Positions 1 to 8,836 are shown, counted from the stretch's first letter. The stretch is 64,000 nt of DNA from Spirosoma validum (GCF_014699035.1 NZ_JACXAA010000002.1:62001-126000), one strand, 5' to 3'. Notes: generated by a model from the letters alone, not told the origin. Translations and numbers: made by a program.

Positions 1-24
1 AAATTCGGTTCAATGGATAAGGCA

Positions 25-483
25 ATGAAAAAGACAATTCTCGTTAGTTCAGTAATTACCTTACTGGTTTCCTGTACTGGCAACAATCAACAAAGCGAAA
101 CGACTGCGGCCGAGGATTCGACTACCCATGTTGCCTCTGTTTCGCCAAAAGTAGGTAGCGATAAGGATGAACACGGCTGTATAGGCAGTGCTGGGTATCA
201 GTGGAGCGTATTGAAAAATAAGTGTATCCGTACCTTTGAGGAGGCCGATGCGAAGCTTATGCCCATTGAAGATACAACTACGTATAGGTCTAATGCTGTG
301 TTGATTTTTAATGCCGACCAGTCGAAAGTAGAACTTTACATGCCCGATCAGAAAGGCAGCCTGATACTGAACAGAACCGGTGAAGAAGGAAATTATAGCT
401 GGAAGAACGACAGCCTTGATCTATTCGCCTGGAAAGGGTATGCCTTACGAAAGAACGGTAAAGCTATTTTTCACGGAGACTAA
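25..483 (+). CDS. Small lipoprotein of unknown function
   Basis: The product is 152 residues from the ATG at 25. An upstream in-frame ATG at 13 would add MDKA in front of the signal peptide, so the later start fits an SPII signal better. The signal peptide ends in the lipobox LVSC, with the lipidated Cys at 17. A Ser/Thr-rich linker follows, then a compact domain with two cysteines (GCIGSAGYQW and NKCIRTFEEAD) and a C-terminal half that reads like a beta-barrel or lipocalin-like fold. The cell position should be the outer-membrane inner leaflet or the surface. I do not recognise a named function. The gene may be the end of an operon that begins outside the window. Confidence 0.75.
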   Translation: MKKTILVSSVITLLVSCTGNNQQSETTAAEDSTTHVASVSPKVGSDKDEHGCIGSAGYQWSVLKNKCIRTFEEADAKLMPIEDTTTYRSNAVLIFNADQSKVELYMPDQKGSLILNRTGEEGNYSWKNDSLDLFAWKGYALRKNGKAIFHGD

Positions 484-552
484 CAACGTAACACATAAAA
501 TAAAGAAAGAGTGAAAGCGCGAAAGAGAGAATGAGCGATAACTAACGTAATT

Positions 553-575
553 ATCAATCAATCAATCAATCAATC
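553..575. repeat. Tetranucleotide repeat (ATCA)n before aguA
   Basis: ATCA is repeated almost six times in a row, ending about 28 bases before the agmatine deiminase start codon. It lies in the leader or promoter spacer. Copy-number change by slippage could alter promoter spacing, but that is inference. Confidence 0.8.
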
Positions 576-603
576 GCTTATTTACTCAATCACTTAGTAA
601 TGT

Positions 604-1662
604 ATGTCCATGATCCCCGCCCGTGAGGGCTTTTTCTTTCCTGCCGAGTGGCATCCACACGTAGCAACCTGGCTAAGCTGGCCACATACCGAAGCCTCCT
701 GGACACGTGATCGGCAGGAGTTGATGTTTCCGGCTTACATCGATTTCATCAAAGCCATCTCTGAAAGCGAACACGTATGCATCAACGCGCACGATGAGAT
801 TGTTATCCAGGCGGCAAAGATGCGCCTGTTGGCGGCCGATGCTGACATGAGCCGCATTACGTTGCTGCCCCATCCAACCAACGATTCCTGGTGTCGCGAT
901 CATGGTCCGGCTTTTCTAATTAATCCGGAGAAAAAAGAGCGTATGATTGTCAACTGGGGGTACAATGCATGGGGTAATAAGTATCCGCCTTACGATCGCG
1001 ATGATCTGATTCCGGTTGAGATTGCTCATTATCGGAAGCTGGACTACGTAACGCCTGCAGCATCCACTGGGGGCATCATTATGGAAGGTGGTTCGGTAGA
1101 ATTCAATGGTGCTGGAACGGTGCTGACCAGCCGGGCCTGTTTACTGAATCAAAACCGGAACAGCCACCTGACGCAAGCGAAAATAGAACAGTATCTGTGC
1201 GACTATTACGGTGTTCAGCAGGTGCTTTGGGTTGAGGAAGGCATTGTTGGCGATGATACGGATGGCCATATCGACGATACGGTACGATTTGTCAATGAAG
1301 ATACCGTTATCGCAGCTTACGAATCTGACAAAAACGACGCGAACTATCCGTTTCTTCAGGAGATTCATCACGAATTGAAGCAAATGCGCTTAGTTAATGG
1401 CAAGCAACTGACGATTGTCGAATTGCCCATGCCCGATCCCGTTGTGAGTGACGGGTTAAGATTACCAGCTTCATACGCTAATTTCCTGATTACAAACGGT
1501 GCCGTTATTGTGCCAACGTTCCGCTGTGCCAACGATCAGCAGGCACTGGACATCATCGGTACGTGTTTTCCCGACCGTAAAATTGTCGGCATCGACTCAA
1601 CGGATATTGTCTGGGGATTAGGCAGTTTTCATTGCCTGAGTCAGCAAGAGCCGAGTGTTTAA
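604..1662 (+). CDS. aguA: Agmatine deiminase (agmatine iminohydrolase)
   Basis: The 352-residue product matches the peptidyl-arginine deiminase/agmatine deiminase family in length and motifs. Family members convert agmatine to N-carbamoylputrescine and ammonia in the cytoplasm, a step of putrescine synthesis. Visible features are the N-terminal PAEWHPHVATWLSWP block, the RDHGP motif at about residues 98-102, EGGS at 161-164, GHID with the catalytic His near 222, and the catalytic Cys at about 344 in GSFHCLSQQ. The usual partner, N-carbamoylputrescine amidase (aguB), is not adjacent. The ATG at 604 is followed closely by another Met codon, so the start could be two codons later. A tetranucleotide repeat lies just upstream. 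Confidence 0.93.
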   Translation: MSMIPAREGFFFPAEWHPHVATWLSWPHTEASWTRDRQELMFPAYIDFIKAISESEHVCINAHDEIVIQAAKMRLLAADADMSRITLLPHPTNDSWCRDHGPAFLINPEKKERMIVNWGYNAWGNKYPPYDRDDLIPVEIAHYRKLDYVTPAASTGGIIMEGGSVEFNGAGTVLTSRACLLNQNRNSHLTQAKIEQYLCDYYGVQQVLWVEEGIVGDDTDGHIDDTVRFVNEDTVIAAYESDKNDANYPFLQEIHHELKQMRLVNGKQLTIVELPMPDPVVSDGLRLPASYANFLITNGAVIVPTFRCANDQQALDIIGTCFPDRKIVGIDSTDIVWGLGSFHCLSQQEPSV

Positions 1663-1753
1663 ACATGATCGACTAATTGAATTCGTGAATGATCGAATCA
1701 AAGCGTCAGCCAATTCAATCAGTTACGAATTCAATCAGTCAAAATTACTAACC

Positions 1754-2461
1754 ATGCGAATCATTTTAATTCTGTTAACGCTGGTTCATCTGGTCGGCTG
1801 TGCACGGCAGCCTTCTCTCATGGCTGAACTGGTTCCGCGGTCGATCACGGCTGTCAATCTCGAAGAAACGCTTGGTGGTCGTGATGAGGTGATGATGGCT
1901 TATTCGCTGACAAGTTATGATGCCCAAAATAAACCCGTCGGTGTTGTCAATGGCGGGTGGGGCGTTGAGGCCATCAAGAAAAGTCAGCAACTTGATCTGC
2001 AAACAAAGGGGTCACCGTCGGCAGAACATAACCCGGCGAAACCGATTCAGCTGACTTTGCCGAAAAACGGAAAGATTGTGGCATCACTGGTGCTGATTGA
2101 GGTGGATGATTACAATCAGGCAAAGCAGACACTGACTAAGATTCAGAAGGTACACAACATTGTTGCCATACCAGTAGGACTGCTGTTAACAGCTACTGAA
2201 GCATTAACGCCCCTGAAGTACGTATCGGCTGGTCTGGTCGCTTCGGGGATTGGTCTGCAGCTCATGGATAAACTTGACGATGACGATTTGCTGGGACAAA
2301 GTAGCGTCGAATTGCATGAGTCCGCATTACGTCAGAAAAAACAACGATTCGTTCACGTACCGGCCATGTTCTCCGGAAGCCATATGCGTAATTCGTTTGA
2401 GTATCAGCTGACCTACGACGTTACGTTGAAAACGGTTAAAATTCAGCCTGCTCATCAATAA
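1754..2461 (+). CDS. Lipoprotein with glycine-rich hydrophobic segment
   Basis: The frame is open from 1655, but the ATG at 1754 starts a clean SPII signal with lipobox LVGC and Cys at 16, so I place the start there (235 residues). The mature part has two halves: a soluble N-terminal region with an antiparallel-strand look, and a hydrophobic Ala/Gly-rich stretch around residues 135-175 followed by an acidic LDDDDL turn. The C-terminus again looks like beta strands. I do not recognise the family. The stretch 1663-1753 contains imperfect AATCA-type repeats and no gene. The gene reads in the same direction as aguA and the following foldase gene, but spacing of about 100 bp on each side does not prove an operon. 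Confidence 0.7.
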   Translation: MRIILILLTLVHLVGCARQPSLMAELVPRSITAVNLEETLGGRDEVMMAYSLTSYDAQNKPVGVVNGGWGVEAIKKSQQLDLQTKGSPSAEHNPAKPIQLTLPKNGKIVASLVLIEVDDYNQAKQTLTKIQKVHNIVAIPVGLLLTATEALTPLKYVSAGLVASGIGLQLMDKLDDDDLLGQSSVELHESALRQKKQRFVHVPAMFSGSHMRNSFEYQLTYDVTLKTVKIQPAHQ

Positions 2462-2567
2462 ACTAGCTCATTGATCGTTGGTTAACCCGATACGTTAGGT
2501 CTAAAGCGAATGTTTTTGCCGACGTATCTGTTTTCTCATTACTTCTAAAATTACCTTTTCAGACGCT

Positions 2568-4913
2568 ATGCGCCAACTCACAGGCGGATTCTTGCTGGCA
2601 CTTGCCGTAATGGCCTGTAAAACAACCACACCCGTTGTTCAACAAGCACCTCAGCAGCCAGTTATCCTGACGCTGGGGACGAAAGAGTTCTCAACCGACG
2701 ATTTCTTTCAGTCCTTTACGAAAAATCAGCTTTCCGCTGATTCAACCCATCGCACCGATGTAAAAGAATATTTCGATCTGTACACGAATCTGAAGTTAAA
2801 AGTGCTGGCTGCCGAAACCGAAGGCCGCGACACAACGGAGGCTTTTCGTGAGGAGATGAAAACGTATCGTAAACAATTAGCGCAGTCGTATCTGACCGAT
2901 AAAGTGTTGGTGGAATCGCTGGCGGCTGAGGCTTATCAGCGCATGCAGGAAGAAGTCAACGCATCACATATTTTGTTGACGGTGGCTGAAGATGCGCTAC
3001 CTGCTGATACGTTGGCGGCTTGTCAAACGGCCCTGACGTTACGTAAACAGGCGCTGGCTGGTGAGGATTTTGCCAAACTAGCCCGCGATCATTCGCAGGA
3101 TGCAACAACGGCCCCAAACGGTGGCAATCTAGGCTATTTCACGGCTTTTAGCCTTGTTTATCCGCTGGAAACATCAGCTTATGCGACGCCGACTGGTGGA
3201 ATTTCGCAGCCGGTTCGGACACGCTTTGGCTACCATCTGATCAAAGTGAATGCTCGGAGGCCCAGTCGCGGACGGGTGCGAGTCGCCCATATACTGGTGC
3301 GAATGAGTCCGGGAGCTGATGAAGTTGGCCAGAAAGCAGCTCAGACGCGGATCAATGCGGCTTATAATCGTTTGCAGAAAGGTGAATCGTTTGAAACCGT
3401 TTGCCGTGAACTATCCGACGACGCTACGTCCAGAGCCAATGGGGGCGTTCTACCTGTGTTTGAGCCTGGCCGTTGGGTGCCTGCCTTTGAAGATGCTGCT
3501 TTTGCCCTGGCAAATCCGGGTGATTATTCGAAACCCGTACGGACCAATTACGGCTGGCATATTATTAAGCTTATTGAGCGCAAAGGGCTGGAACCATACG
3601 CTACGTTAGCGCCTTCACTTCGTCAGCGTGTCACAACCGACACACGCGCTGAAGTTCTACGGCAGGCCGCTCTTCAGCGGCTTCGGAAAGAATATGCGGT
3701 ACGTGAAGACAAGGCAGTGATAGAGGCTGCCTTGGCCAAGGCCGACAGTAGTTTGTTACGTGGGCAATGGAAGTATACCGAACCGCTCGATCCGGCATTA
3801 GAGAACAAACCGATCGTAACAATTGCGGATCGCTCTTATACGGTCAACCGGTTTTTTGATTACGTCCGTCAGCGGCAGCAGCCCCCGCGGAATCCTGCTA
3901 TGAGTAATTCTACGCCGGCACCTGTTGTTGTCGGTGTGCCCAGGCTCGTTATGCGACGCTTGTTCGACCGGTTTGTTGGCGATGAACTGATGCGAAATGA
4001 AGAAGCGAATCTGGAGAAGAAATCACCGGAGTTTCGGGCCTTGATTAGCGAAATTCACGATGGCGTGTTGCTCTCGCAGGTGATGGAACAGAACGTATGG
4101 GAGCGCTCGATGATCGATTCGACCGGGCAGCGGCAGTATTTCGAGCAAAATAAAGCGAAGTATCAGTTCCCCGACCGAGCCGTAGCCACCGTTATTGTAG
4201 CGCAGCACGATAGTTTATTGAAACAAGCGACAACGATGCTTACAGGCAAGCCACCTTATCAACTTCGGCGATCGGCACCAGCCCTGACATTCGCAAAAAA
4301 TCAGACATCACTACCGACGGGTCTACGAGAAAATCTGTTCGACGTATTGGTCGTGATGATGCGTAATCCGGGCTACGTTGTTGAAGTAAGTGGTTCACAT
4401 GACCCAACCGAGCGCGATTCGGTTTCTGCTGGTCGGATTCGAAATGTTGTTAGTTATTTACAGAAAAACGGCGTTTCGCTCAGTCGAATCACGGAGAAGG
4501 ATTATCAGGGTACGCGGCCGGGGACGGTGAAAGATGCCCAGCGTAACGTAACGTTTCAATATTTCAGTACGGCAAAAGACGACATTGCCAAGGTGATCAA
4601 CGGCAAACATCAGCTGGCATCCGGCGATCCGGCAGTAACCATCACCGAAGGAACGTTTGCCAGGGGAGGGAATGCTTATCTTGATGGGGTAGCTGCCTGG
4701 AAAGCGGGAACTACTACGTTACGCAGCGATAACAAATCGGTTGCGATAATAATTGATCGCATTGAACCGGCCCGTGCCAAAACATTTGCCGAAGCCCGCG
4801 GAAACGTTATTAATGATTATCAGGCAACCCTCGAAAAACAATGGTTAGCTCAACTTCGGCAGAGGTATCCGGTGAAGGTTAACGAGGAAGAGATCAGGCG
4901 ATTGGCTAAGTAA
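2568..4913 (+). CDS. Parvulin-type peptidyl-prolyl isomerase lipoprotein with apparent OmpA-like domain
   Basis: The 781-residue product starts with an SPII signal (lipobox VMAC, Cys 17). A SurA-like helical N-domain follows, then two PpiC/rotamase domains at about 130-228 and 236-340, each with the ASHILL or VAHILV strand, the NGG(N/V)L turn and the GYH(L)IK or GWHIIK end. A third, degenerate parvulin-like region starts near 515. Between about 575 and 668 the sequence instead resembles the OmpA/Pal peptidoglycan-binding fold: NPGYVVEVSG, then SHD, SAGRIRNVVSYL and QRNVTF. The C-terminal 110 residues return to SurA-like sequence. The likely role is folding or quality control of outer-membrane proteins in the periplasm, possibly tethered to peptidoglycan. 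The next gene encodes another SurA-like isomerase. Confidence 0.88.
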   Translation: MRQLTGGFLLALAVMACKTTTPVVQQAPQQPVILTLGTKEFSTDDFFQSFTKNQLSADSTHRTDVKEYFDLYTNLKLKVLAAETEGRDTTEAFREEMKTYRKQLAQSYLTDKVLVESLAAEAYQRMQEEVNASHILLTVAEDALPADTLAACQTALTLRKQALAGEDFAKLARDHSQDATTAPNGGNLGYFTAFSLVYPLETSAYATPTGGISQPVRTRFGYHLIKVNARRPSRGRVRVAHILVRMSPGADEVGQKAAQTRINAAYNRLQKGESFETVCRELSDDATSRANGGVLPVFEPGRWVPAFEDAAFALANPGDYSKPVRTNYGWHIIKLIERKGLEPYATLAPSLRQRVTTDTRAEVLRQAALQRLRKEYAVREDKAVIEAALAKADSSLLRGQWKYTEPLDPALENKPIVTIADRSYTVNRFFDYVRQRQQPPRNPAMSNSTPAPVVVGVPRLVMRRLFDRFVGDELMRNEEANLEKKSPEFRALISEIHDGVLLSQVMEQNVWERSMIDSTGQRQYFEQNKAKYQFPDRAVATVIVAQHDSLLKQATTMLTGKPPYQLRRSAPALTFAKNQTSLPTGLRENLFDVLVVMMRNPGYVVEVSGSHDPTERDSVSAGRIRNVVSYLQKNGVSLSRITEKDYQGTRPGTVKDAQRNVTFQYFSTAKDDIAKVINGKHQLASGDPAVTITEGTFARGGNAYLDGVAAWKAGTTTLRSDNKSVAIIIDRIEPARAKTFAEARGNVINDYQATLEKQWLAQLRQRYPVKVNEEEIRRLAK

Positions 4914-5046
4914 GTTTGCCGTAAATAGGTACTTTGGTAAACAGGAAATACGTTTACAACAGACAATGGCATTCATTTGCGTAATTTACCTTCTTAAAAA
5001 TGCTTAAAACCCAGTTCGCTTGCCGTTCTGTACGTATCTTTAGATC

Positions 5047-6423
5047 ATGAAAAAAGTAATTAGCAGTATACTGTTTGTCTTGGTTGGCTGCTTCCTGACT
5101 GCCCATACGTTTGGTCAGGGACAGGGCGTCAGTCTGAATAAAATTATCGCTAAGGTCGATAACTACTACGTGTTGCGATCGGACCTGGAGGAAGCCTATC
5201 AGTCATATGTTGGGCAAAATCAGACGCCCCCCCAAAAATGCCAATTGCTCGAAAGCCTGGTTATCAATAAAATGATGCTGGCTAAAGCAGAAATTGATTC
5301 GGTAGTGGTTGAAGAGAAACTGGTCGACAATGAACTCGACCAGCGGATGCAGTACATGGCCCAGCAGTTCGGTTCCGAAAAGAACATTGTTGAAGCGTAT
5401 GGCAAGAGCCTGGAAATGCTGAAGAGCGAACTGCGGCAGCAAGTGAAAGATCAGAAGATCGTTCAGAAAATGCAGAATAAAATCACGACCGACGTAAAAG
5501 TGACTCCGCGCGACGTTCGTAAGTTCTTCGACGCAATTCCCAGAGACAGCTTGCCTTACATGCCCGCTGAAGTTGAAGTGGGCCAGATTGTTCGCTTCGC
5601 CAAACCGACCAAAGAGCAAAAAGAGGCCCTGCGGCAGCGCTTGATGGACCTGAAAAAACGAGTTGAAGCTGGCGAAGATTTTGCGAAACTAGCCAAAGAG
5701 AATTCCGAAGATGTAGGCTCGGCCGAGAAAGGAGGGGATTTAGGTTTTGCGAAACGGGGTATGATGGTGGCGCCTTTTGAAGGAGCGGCTCTGAGACTAA
5801 AACCCAATGAGTTGTCGGATGTCATTGAATCGGATTTTGGCTTGCACCTTATTCAACTGCTGGAAACGCGCGGTGCTGAATACCACGCCCGCCACATTCT
5901 ACTTCGTCCTGATTACAATCGCCTGGACCTGGCGGGACCAACCCGTTACCTAGACAGTCTTCGTAATTTGATCCAAATCGACTCGCTGAAGTTCGATAAA
6001 GCAGCTAAAGATTTTTCTGAAGATAAAAATACAGCGGATGCGGGGGGCCTGCTTCGCGATCCACAATCGGGTGGTAGCCGACTGGCTATGGACGGTACGA
6101 TGGAGTATGCACTCTTTCAACTGCTTGACACGATGCAGGTTGGTAGTTTTTCAAAACCGCTTCCCTATCGTACCGAAGACGGTAAAAGTGCCATGCGGGT
6201 ATTGTACTTCAAGAGTAAGGCTGTTCCGCACACGGCTGACTTCAGCAAGGATTTTGAGAAGCTACAAACAATTGTCCTTCAAAACAAAAAGAACCGGGCG
6301 ATTGATGACTGGTTCCGAAAATCCGTTGCTGACGTGTACATCACCGTCGATCCCGAATTCCACAATTGTCGAATATTTGGAACAACACAAAATAGTGCCG
6401 CTACCCTTGGCAGTAATGAGTGA
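5047..6423 (+). CDS. SurA-like periplasmic peptidyl-prolyl isomerase
   Basis: The 458-residue product has an SPI signal peptide ending near FGQG and a SurA N-terminal chaperone domain (about 30-165, starting LNKIIAKVDNYYVLRSDLEE). Two parvulin domains follow. The first, about 172-285, has EVGQIVRFAKP, EKGGDLGF and FGLHLIQLLE. The second, about 287-400, has HARHILL and AGGLLRD but is more divergent. A C-terminal helix follows. SurA proteins escort outer-membrane beta-barrels across the periplasm. This gene lies 133 bp after the lipoprotein isomerase and is probably functionally paired with it. TATCTTTA at 5035-5042 resembles the Bacteroidota -7 box (TAnnTTTG) but is too close to the ATG to be convincing. 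Confidence 0.9.
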   Translation: MKKVISSILFVLVGCFLTAHTFGQGQGVSLNKIIAKVDNYYVLRSDLEEAYQSYVGQNQTPPQKCQLLESLVINKMMLAKAEIDSVVVEEKLVDNELDQRMQYMAQQFGSEKNIVEAYGKSLEMLKSELRQQVKDQKIVQKMQNKITTDVKVTPRDVRKFFDAIPRDSLPYMPAEVEVGQIVRFAKPTKEQKEALRQRLMDLKKRVEAGEDFAKLAKENSEDVGSAEKGGDLGFAKRGMMVAPFEGAALRLKPNELSDVIESDFGLHLIQLLETRGAEYHARHILLRPDYNRLDLAGPTRYLDSLRNLIQIDSLKFDKAAKDFSEDKNTADAGGLLRDPQSGGSRLAMDGTMEYALFQLLDTMQVGSFSKPLPYRTEDGKSAMRVLYFKSKAVPHTADFSKDFEKLQTIVLQNKKNRAIDDWFRKSVADVYITVDPEFHNCRIFGTTQNSAATLGSNE

Positions 6424-6490
6424 AGAATGAAAAGTGAAGAATAGAATAACCATGTTCTTCGCTTTTTAGTCTTCATTCTTCATTCATCAT
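6412..6490. repeat. Imperfect long inverted repeat between foldase and moxR genes
   Basis: A purine-rich arm (GTGAAGAATGAAAAGTGAAG region) is followed by a pyrimidine-rich complement (CTTCATTCTTCATTCATC region), giving a long imperfect hairpin that overlaps the stop of the upstream gene. It could be a terminator without a U-tract. It is the first of several similar intergenic hairpins in this window. Confidence 0.6.
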
Positions 6491-6504
6491 TAACTTTTTT
6501 ACCT

Positions 6505-7467
6505 GTGCCTTACTCATCGGACGTTGCGGCTGCAGAAGCCCTTACCACTTCTTACCAGAAATTAAAAAATGAAATTTCCAAGGTCGTTATTGGTCAGGAT
6601 GATACCGTTCGACTGTTGCTAACGGCCATCTTTTGTCAAGGGCATTGTCTGTTGGTAGGGGTACCGGGCTTGGCCAAAACACTGCTGATTCAGACCATTG
6701 CTGGCGCTTTAGATCTTGATTTCAATCGGATTCAGTTCACGCCTGATCTGATGCCATCAGATATTCTCGGCTCCGAAACACTCGATCAGGAACGTAATTT
6801 TAAATTCATCAAAGGCCCCGTTTTCGCCAACATTATCCTGGCAGATGAGATCAACCGGACACCACCCAAGACGCAGTCGGCTTTGCTCGAAGCCATGCAG
6901 GAGTACTCGGTAACGATTGCTGGACAGAAATATAGTCTGGGGCGTCCGTTTTTTGTACTGGCTACGCAGAACCCAATTGAACAGGAAGGTACGTATCCAC
7001 TGCCCGAAGCGCAGCTGGACCGATTTATGTTCAATATTTATCTGGATTATCCATCGTATCAGTCAGAACTGGATATTGTTAAAAGTACGACGTCTGACAA
7101 GCGATATGATGTCCAACGCGTCATTACTGGCGAAGAGATTCGTGATTTCCAGCAATTAGTACGTCGGGTGCCGGTCGTTGATAACGTGGTTGAGTACGCG
7201 GTTAAACTCGTTCACAAGACCCGCCCCAATACGGATATGGCCTCTACCGATGCGAATCAGTATTTAGAATGGGGTGCCGGACCACGGGCTTCGCAGGCTT
7301 TGATTCTGGCGGCTAAGTGCAATGCGCTGTTGATGGGAAAATACTCGCCGGACATTGAAGACGTTAAGGCTGTTGCTATGCCTATTCTTCGTCACCGTGT
7401 CGTTCGGAATTTTAAGGCGGAAGCCGAGGGGATTTCGGTTGAACAACTGATTAAGCGGCTGCTTTAA
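6505..7467 (+). CDS. MoxR-family AAA+ ATPase
   Basis: The 320-residue cytoplasmic ATPase begins at a GTG codon. Walker A is GVPGLAKT (about 52-59), Walker B is IILADEIN (about 110-117), sensor 1 is ATQNPIEQEGTYPLPEAQLDRF, and the C-terminal AAA lid includes GAGPRASQALI. These are MoxR hallmarks. MoxR ATPases act as chaperones with von Willebrand A-domain partners, and in Bacteroidota they usually sit beside DUF58 and VWA (BatA/BatB) genes. None of these is adjacent here, so the partner is elsewhere. The gene ends in a strong bidirectional hairpin. Confidence 0.93.
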   Translation: MPYSSDVAAAEALTTSYQKLKNEISKVVIGQDDTVRLLLTAIFCQGHCLLVGVPGLAKTLLIQTIAGALDLDFNRIQFTPDLMPSDILGSETLDQERNFKFIKGPVFANIILADEINRTPPKTQSALLEAMQEYSVTIAGQKYSLGRPFFVLATQNPIEQEGTYPLPEAQLDRFMFNIYLDYPSYQSELDIVKSTTSDKRYDVQRVITGEEIRDFQQLVRRVPVVDNVVEYAVKLVHKTRPNTDMASTDANQYLEWGAGPRASQALILAAKCNALLMGKYSPDIEDVKAVAMPILRHRVVRNFKAEAEGISVEQLIKRLL

Positions 7468-7471
7468 CGTA

Positions 7472-7549
7472 AGGAATAAACGAAGAAGGGACGAAAGGAA
7501 CACAAGGGATAATCCCACTGGTCCTTTCGTCCCTTTTCCGTTTATTCCT
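7472..7549. terminator. Bidirectional hairpin terminator between convergent genes
   Basis: Arms at 7472-7499 and 7522-7549 are complementary over 28 bases with two mismatches. The hairpin sits between moxR (plus strand) and a small minus-strand gene whose stop codon it covers. There is no clear U-tract. Confidence 0.75.
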
Positions 7550-7724
7550 CTTTATCATCTCTATTGGTTTTGCCGAGATAATCGCTGTCTCCGTCGCCCA
7601 TACCGGTCGATTTGTCATCGACTCCTGTTGGCTTAACGTTTTCGGTTTCTTCGCCGATCAGAAAGTCGCCGGTTCCATTTGGTTCATCTATACCAGGATC
7701 TTGTTGGTCATCTTCAGGTTTCAT
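7542..7724 (-). CDS. Small acidic hypothetical protein
   Basis: This encodes a 60-residue, very acidic and Gly-rich peptide (MKPEDDQQDPGIDEPNG at the start, ending NRDDKEE). It has no signal peptide or membrane segment and is probably disordered. It ends inside a terminator hairpin and lies 57 bp downstream of the ABC ATPase gene on the same strand, which favours a real gene. I know no function for it. Its low complexity means a chance frame cannot be excluded. Confidence 0.5.
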   Translation of the reverse strand: MKPEDDQQDPGIDEPNGTGDFLIGEETENVKPTGVDDKSTGMGDGDSDYLGKTNRDDKEE

Positions 7725-7781
7725 AACGCACGATTGGGTTTGTTTTTAACACAACTGACGCCGATCCGAATAGTTAAGAAA

Positions 7782-8771
7782 TTAGCTTTTTAGCTGCCAA
7801 ACGGCCTTTTCCTGAATCACTACGTTCACCTCCTGATTCACCTGCATTGTATCGTGGGTTGTTAACAGACGCAAGAATACGTAACGCGAAATCGCTACGT
7901 CGATTTCATAATGACTTCCTTTGAAGTAAACGGCCTGTACAATTCCCGGAACCCCATCGTCTACAAGCTTAATCTGTTCAGGACGTAGACAAATTAATGA
8001 TTCAGGATCGCTGGATTCAGGTAAACGCAAGGTTGGTAAGTGTTTTGCCTTCAGAATGTTGACAGGTCCTGTCATACGGGCTGCGTAGGCCGTAAGTGGT
8101 TGTCGGTACACATCAATGGGCGATCCCAACTGAATTAATTTTCCGTCGCGTAGTATTCCCAACGTATCAGCCACAGAAAGCGCGTCGGTAGCGTCATGGG
8201 TTACAAACAGGCACGATGTATGTTCATGACGGACCAGATCGAACAGGAGATCGCGTACCAGAAGTCGGTTTGGTAGGTCGAGGTGACTAAAGGGCTCATC
8301 GAGCAGTAAAACGGCTGGTTTATCGGCAATGGCCCGGGCAATGGCCGTACGTTGTTTCTCACCACCCGATACATGGCGGGGTATCCGATCCTGAATATCG
8401 GTCAGGCGACAGAGTTTAAGTAACTCGTTGACCCGGTAATCGCGGTAATCTTTCTCAAAAAACCGGAGGGCATAGGCGATATTTTCCCGAATCGATACGT
8501 TCGGCATCAACTGATACTCCTGATGGACCAGCCGGATATCGTTATGGCCTGGAACCAGTACGTCCGATGGACCTGGAATTCGATCACCATTCAACCGAAC
8601 TTCGCCCATATCCGCATCAGACAGGCCAGCCAACAGGTTCAGTAGCGTACTCTTTCCCGAACCACTGGCACCAACCAGCGCCATGACCCGGCCTGGCTCA
8701 AGTGTTAAGGATACATTCCGAACGGCAGTTACGTCGGTGTAAAATTTTGATAATTTGCTAGCAGTGAGCAT
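7782..8771 (-). CDS. ABC transporter ATP-binding protein, PotA/CysA-like with TOBE-type tail
   Basis: I place the start at the ATG at 8771 (329 residues). A GTG at 8783 lies inside a perfect hairpin and is a poor start. The nucleotide-binding domain has Walker A GASGSGKST (about 34-42), a Q-loop, signature VSGGEKQR (about 134-141), Walker B LLLDEP (about 155-160), a D-loop and a switch His in FVTHD. The C-terminal 90 residues, containing ICLRPEQIKL, resemble the TOBE substrate or regulatory domain of the sulfate, polyamine and iron importer ATPases. No permease or binding protein is adjacent, so the substrate is unknown. The upstream aldehyde dehydrogenase is on the same strand but is separated by the hairpin. 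Confidence 0.9.
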   Translation of the reverse strand: MLTASKLSKFYTDVTAVRNVSLTLEPGRVMALVGASGSGKSTLLNLLAGLSDADMGEVRLNGDRIPGPSDVLVPGHNDIRLVHQEYQLMPNVSIRENIAYALRFFEKDYRDYRVNELLKLCRLTDIQDRIPRHVSGGEKQRTAIARAIADKPAVLLLDEPFSHLDLPNRLLVRDLLFDLVRHEHTSCLFVTHDATDALSVADTLGILRDGKLIQLGSPIDVYRQPLTAYAARMTGPVNILKAKHLPTLRLPESSDPESLICLRPEQIKLVDDGVPGIVQAVYFKGSHYEIDVAISRYVFLRLLTTHDTMQVNQEVNVVIQEKAVWQLKS

Positions 8772-8776
8772 ACGGA

Positions 8777-8835
8777 GTAGCACTGTCGATCCCGATTGGT
8801 TTATTTTCTTTATCCATCGGGATCGACAGTGCTAC
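8777..8835 (-). terminator. Perfect 20-bp inverted repeat between gapN-like and ABC ATPase genes
   Basis: The arm at 8777-8796 (GTAGCACTGTCGATCCCGAT) is exactly complementary to 8816-8835, with a 19-base loop. It begins right after the stop codon of the aldehyde dehydrogenase gene and ends 6 bases before the ATG of the ABC ATPase. No U-tract follows. It may terminate the first gene, stabilise its mRNA end, or control the second gene. Confidence 0.8.
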
Positions 8836-8836
8836 G

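Noticed and set aside
552-576. Possible CRISPR-like repeat
   Set aside because: The ATCA run has no spacers and a 4-base unit; it is a simple sequence repeat. No repeat-spacer array was seen anywhere in the window.
5203-5619. 138-codon minus-strand frame inside the SurA-like gene
   Set aside because: It lies wholly within a strongly supported gene and has shadow-frame composition.
7472-8835. Intergenic inverted repeats as ends of insertion sequences
   Set aside because: The arms face each other across short loops with no transposase frame between them, and no target-site duplication is visible; hairpins are the simpler reading.
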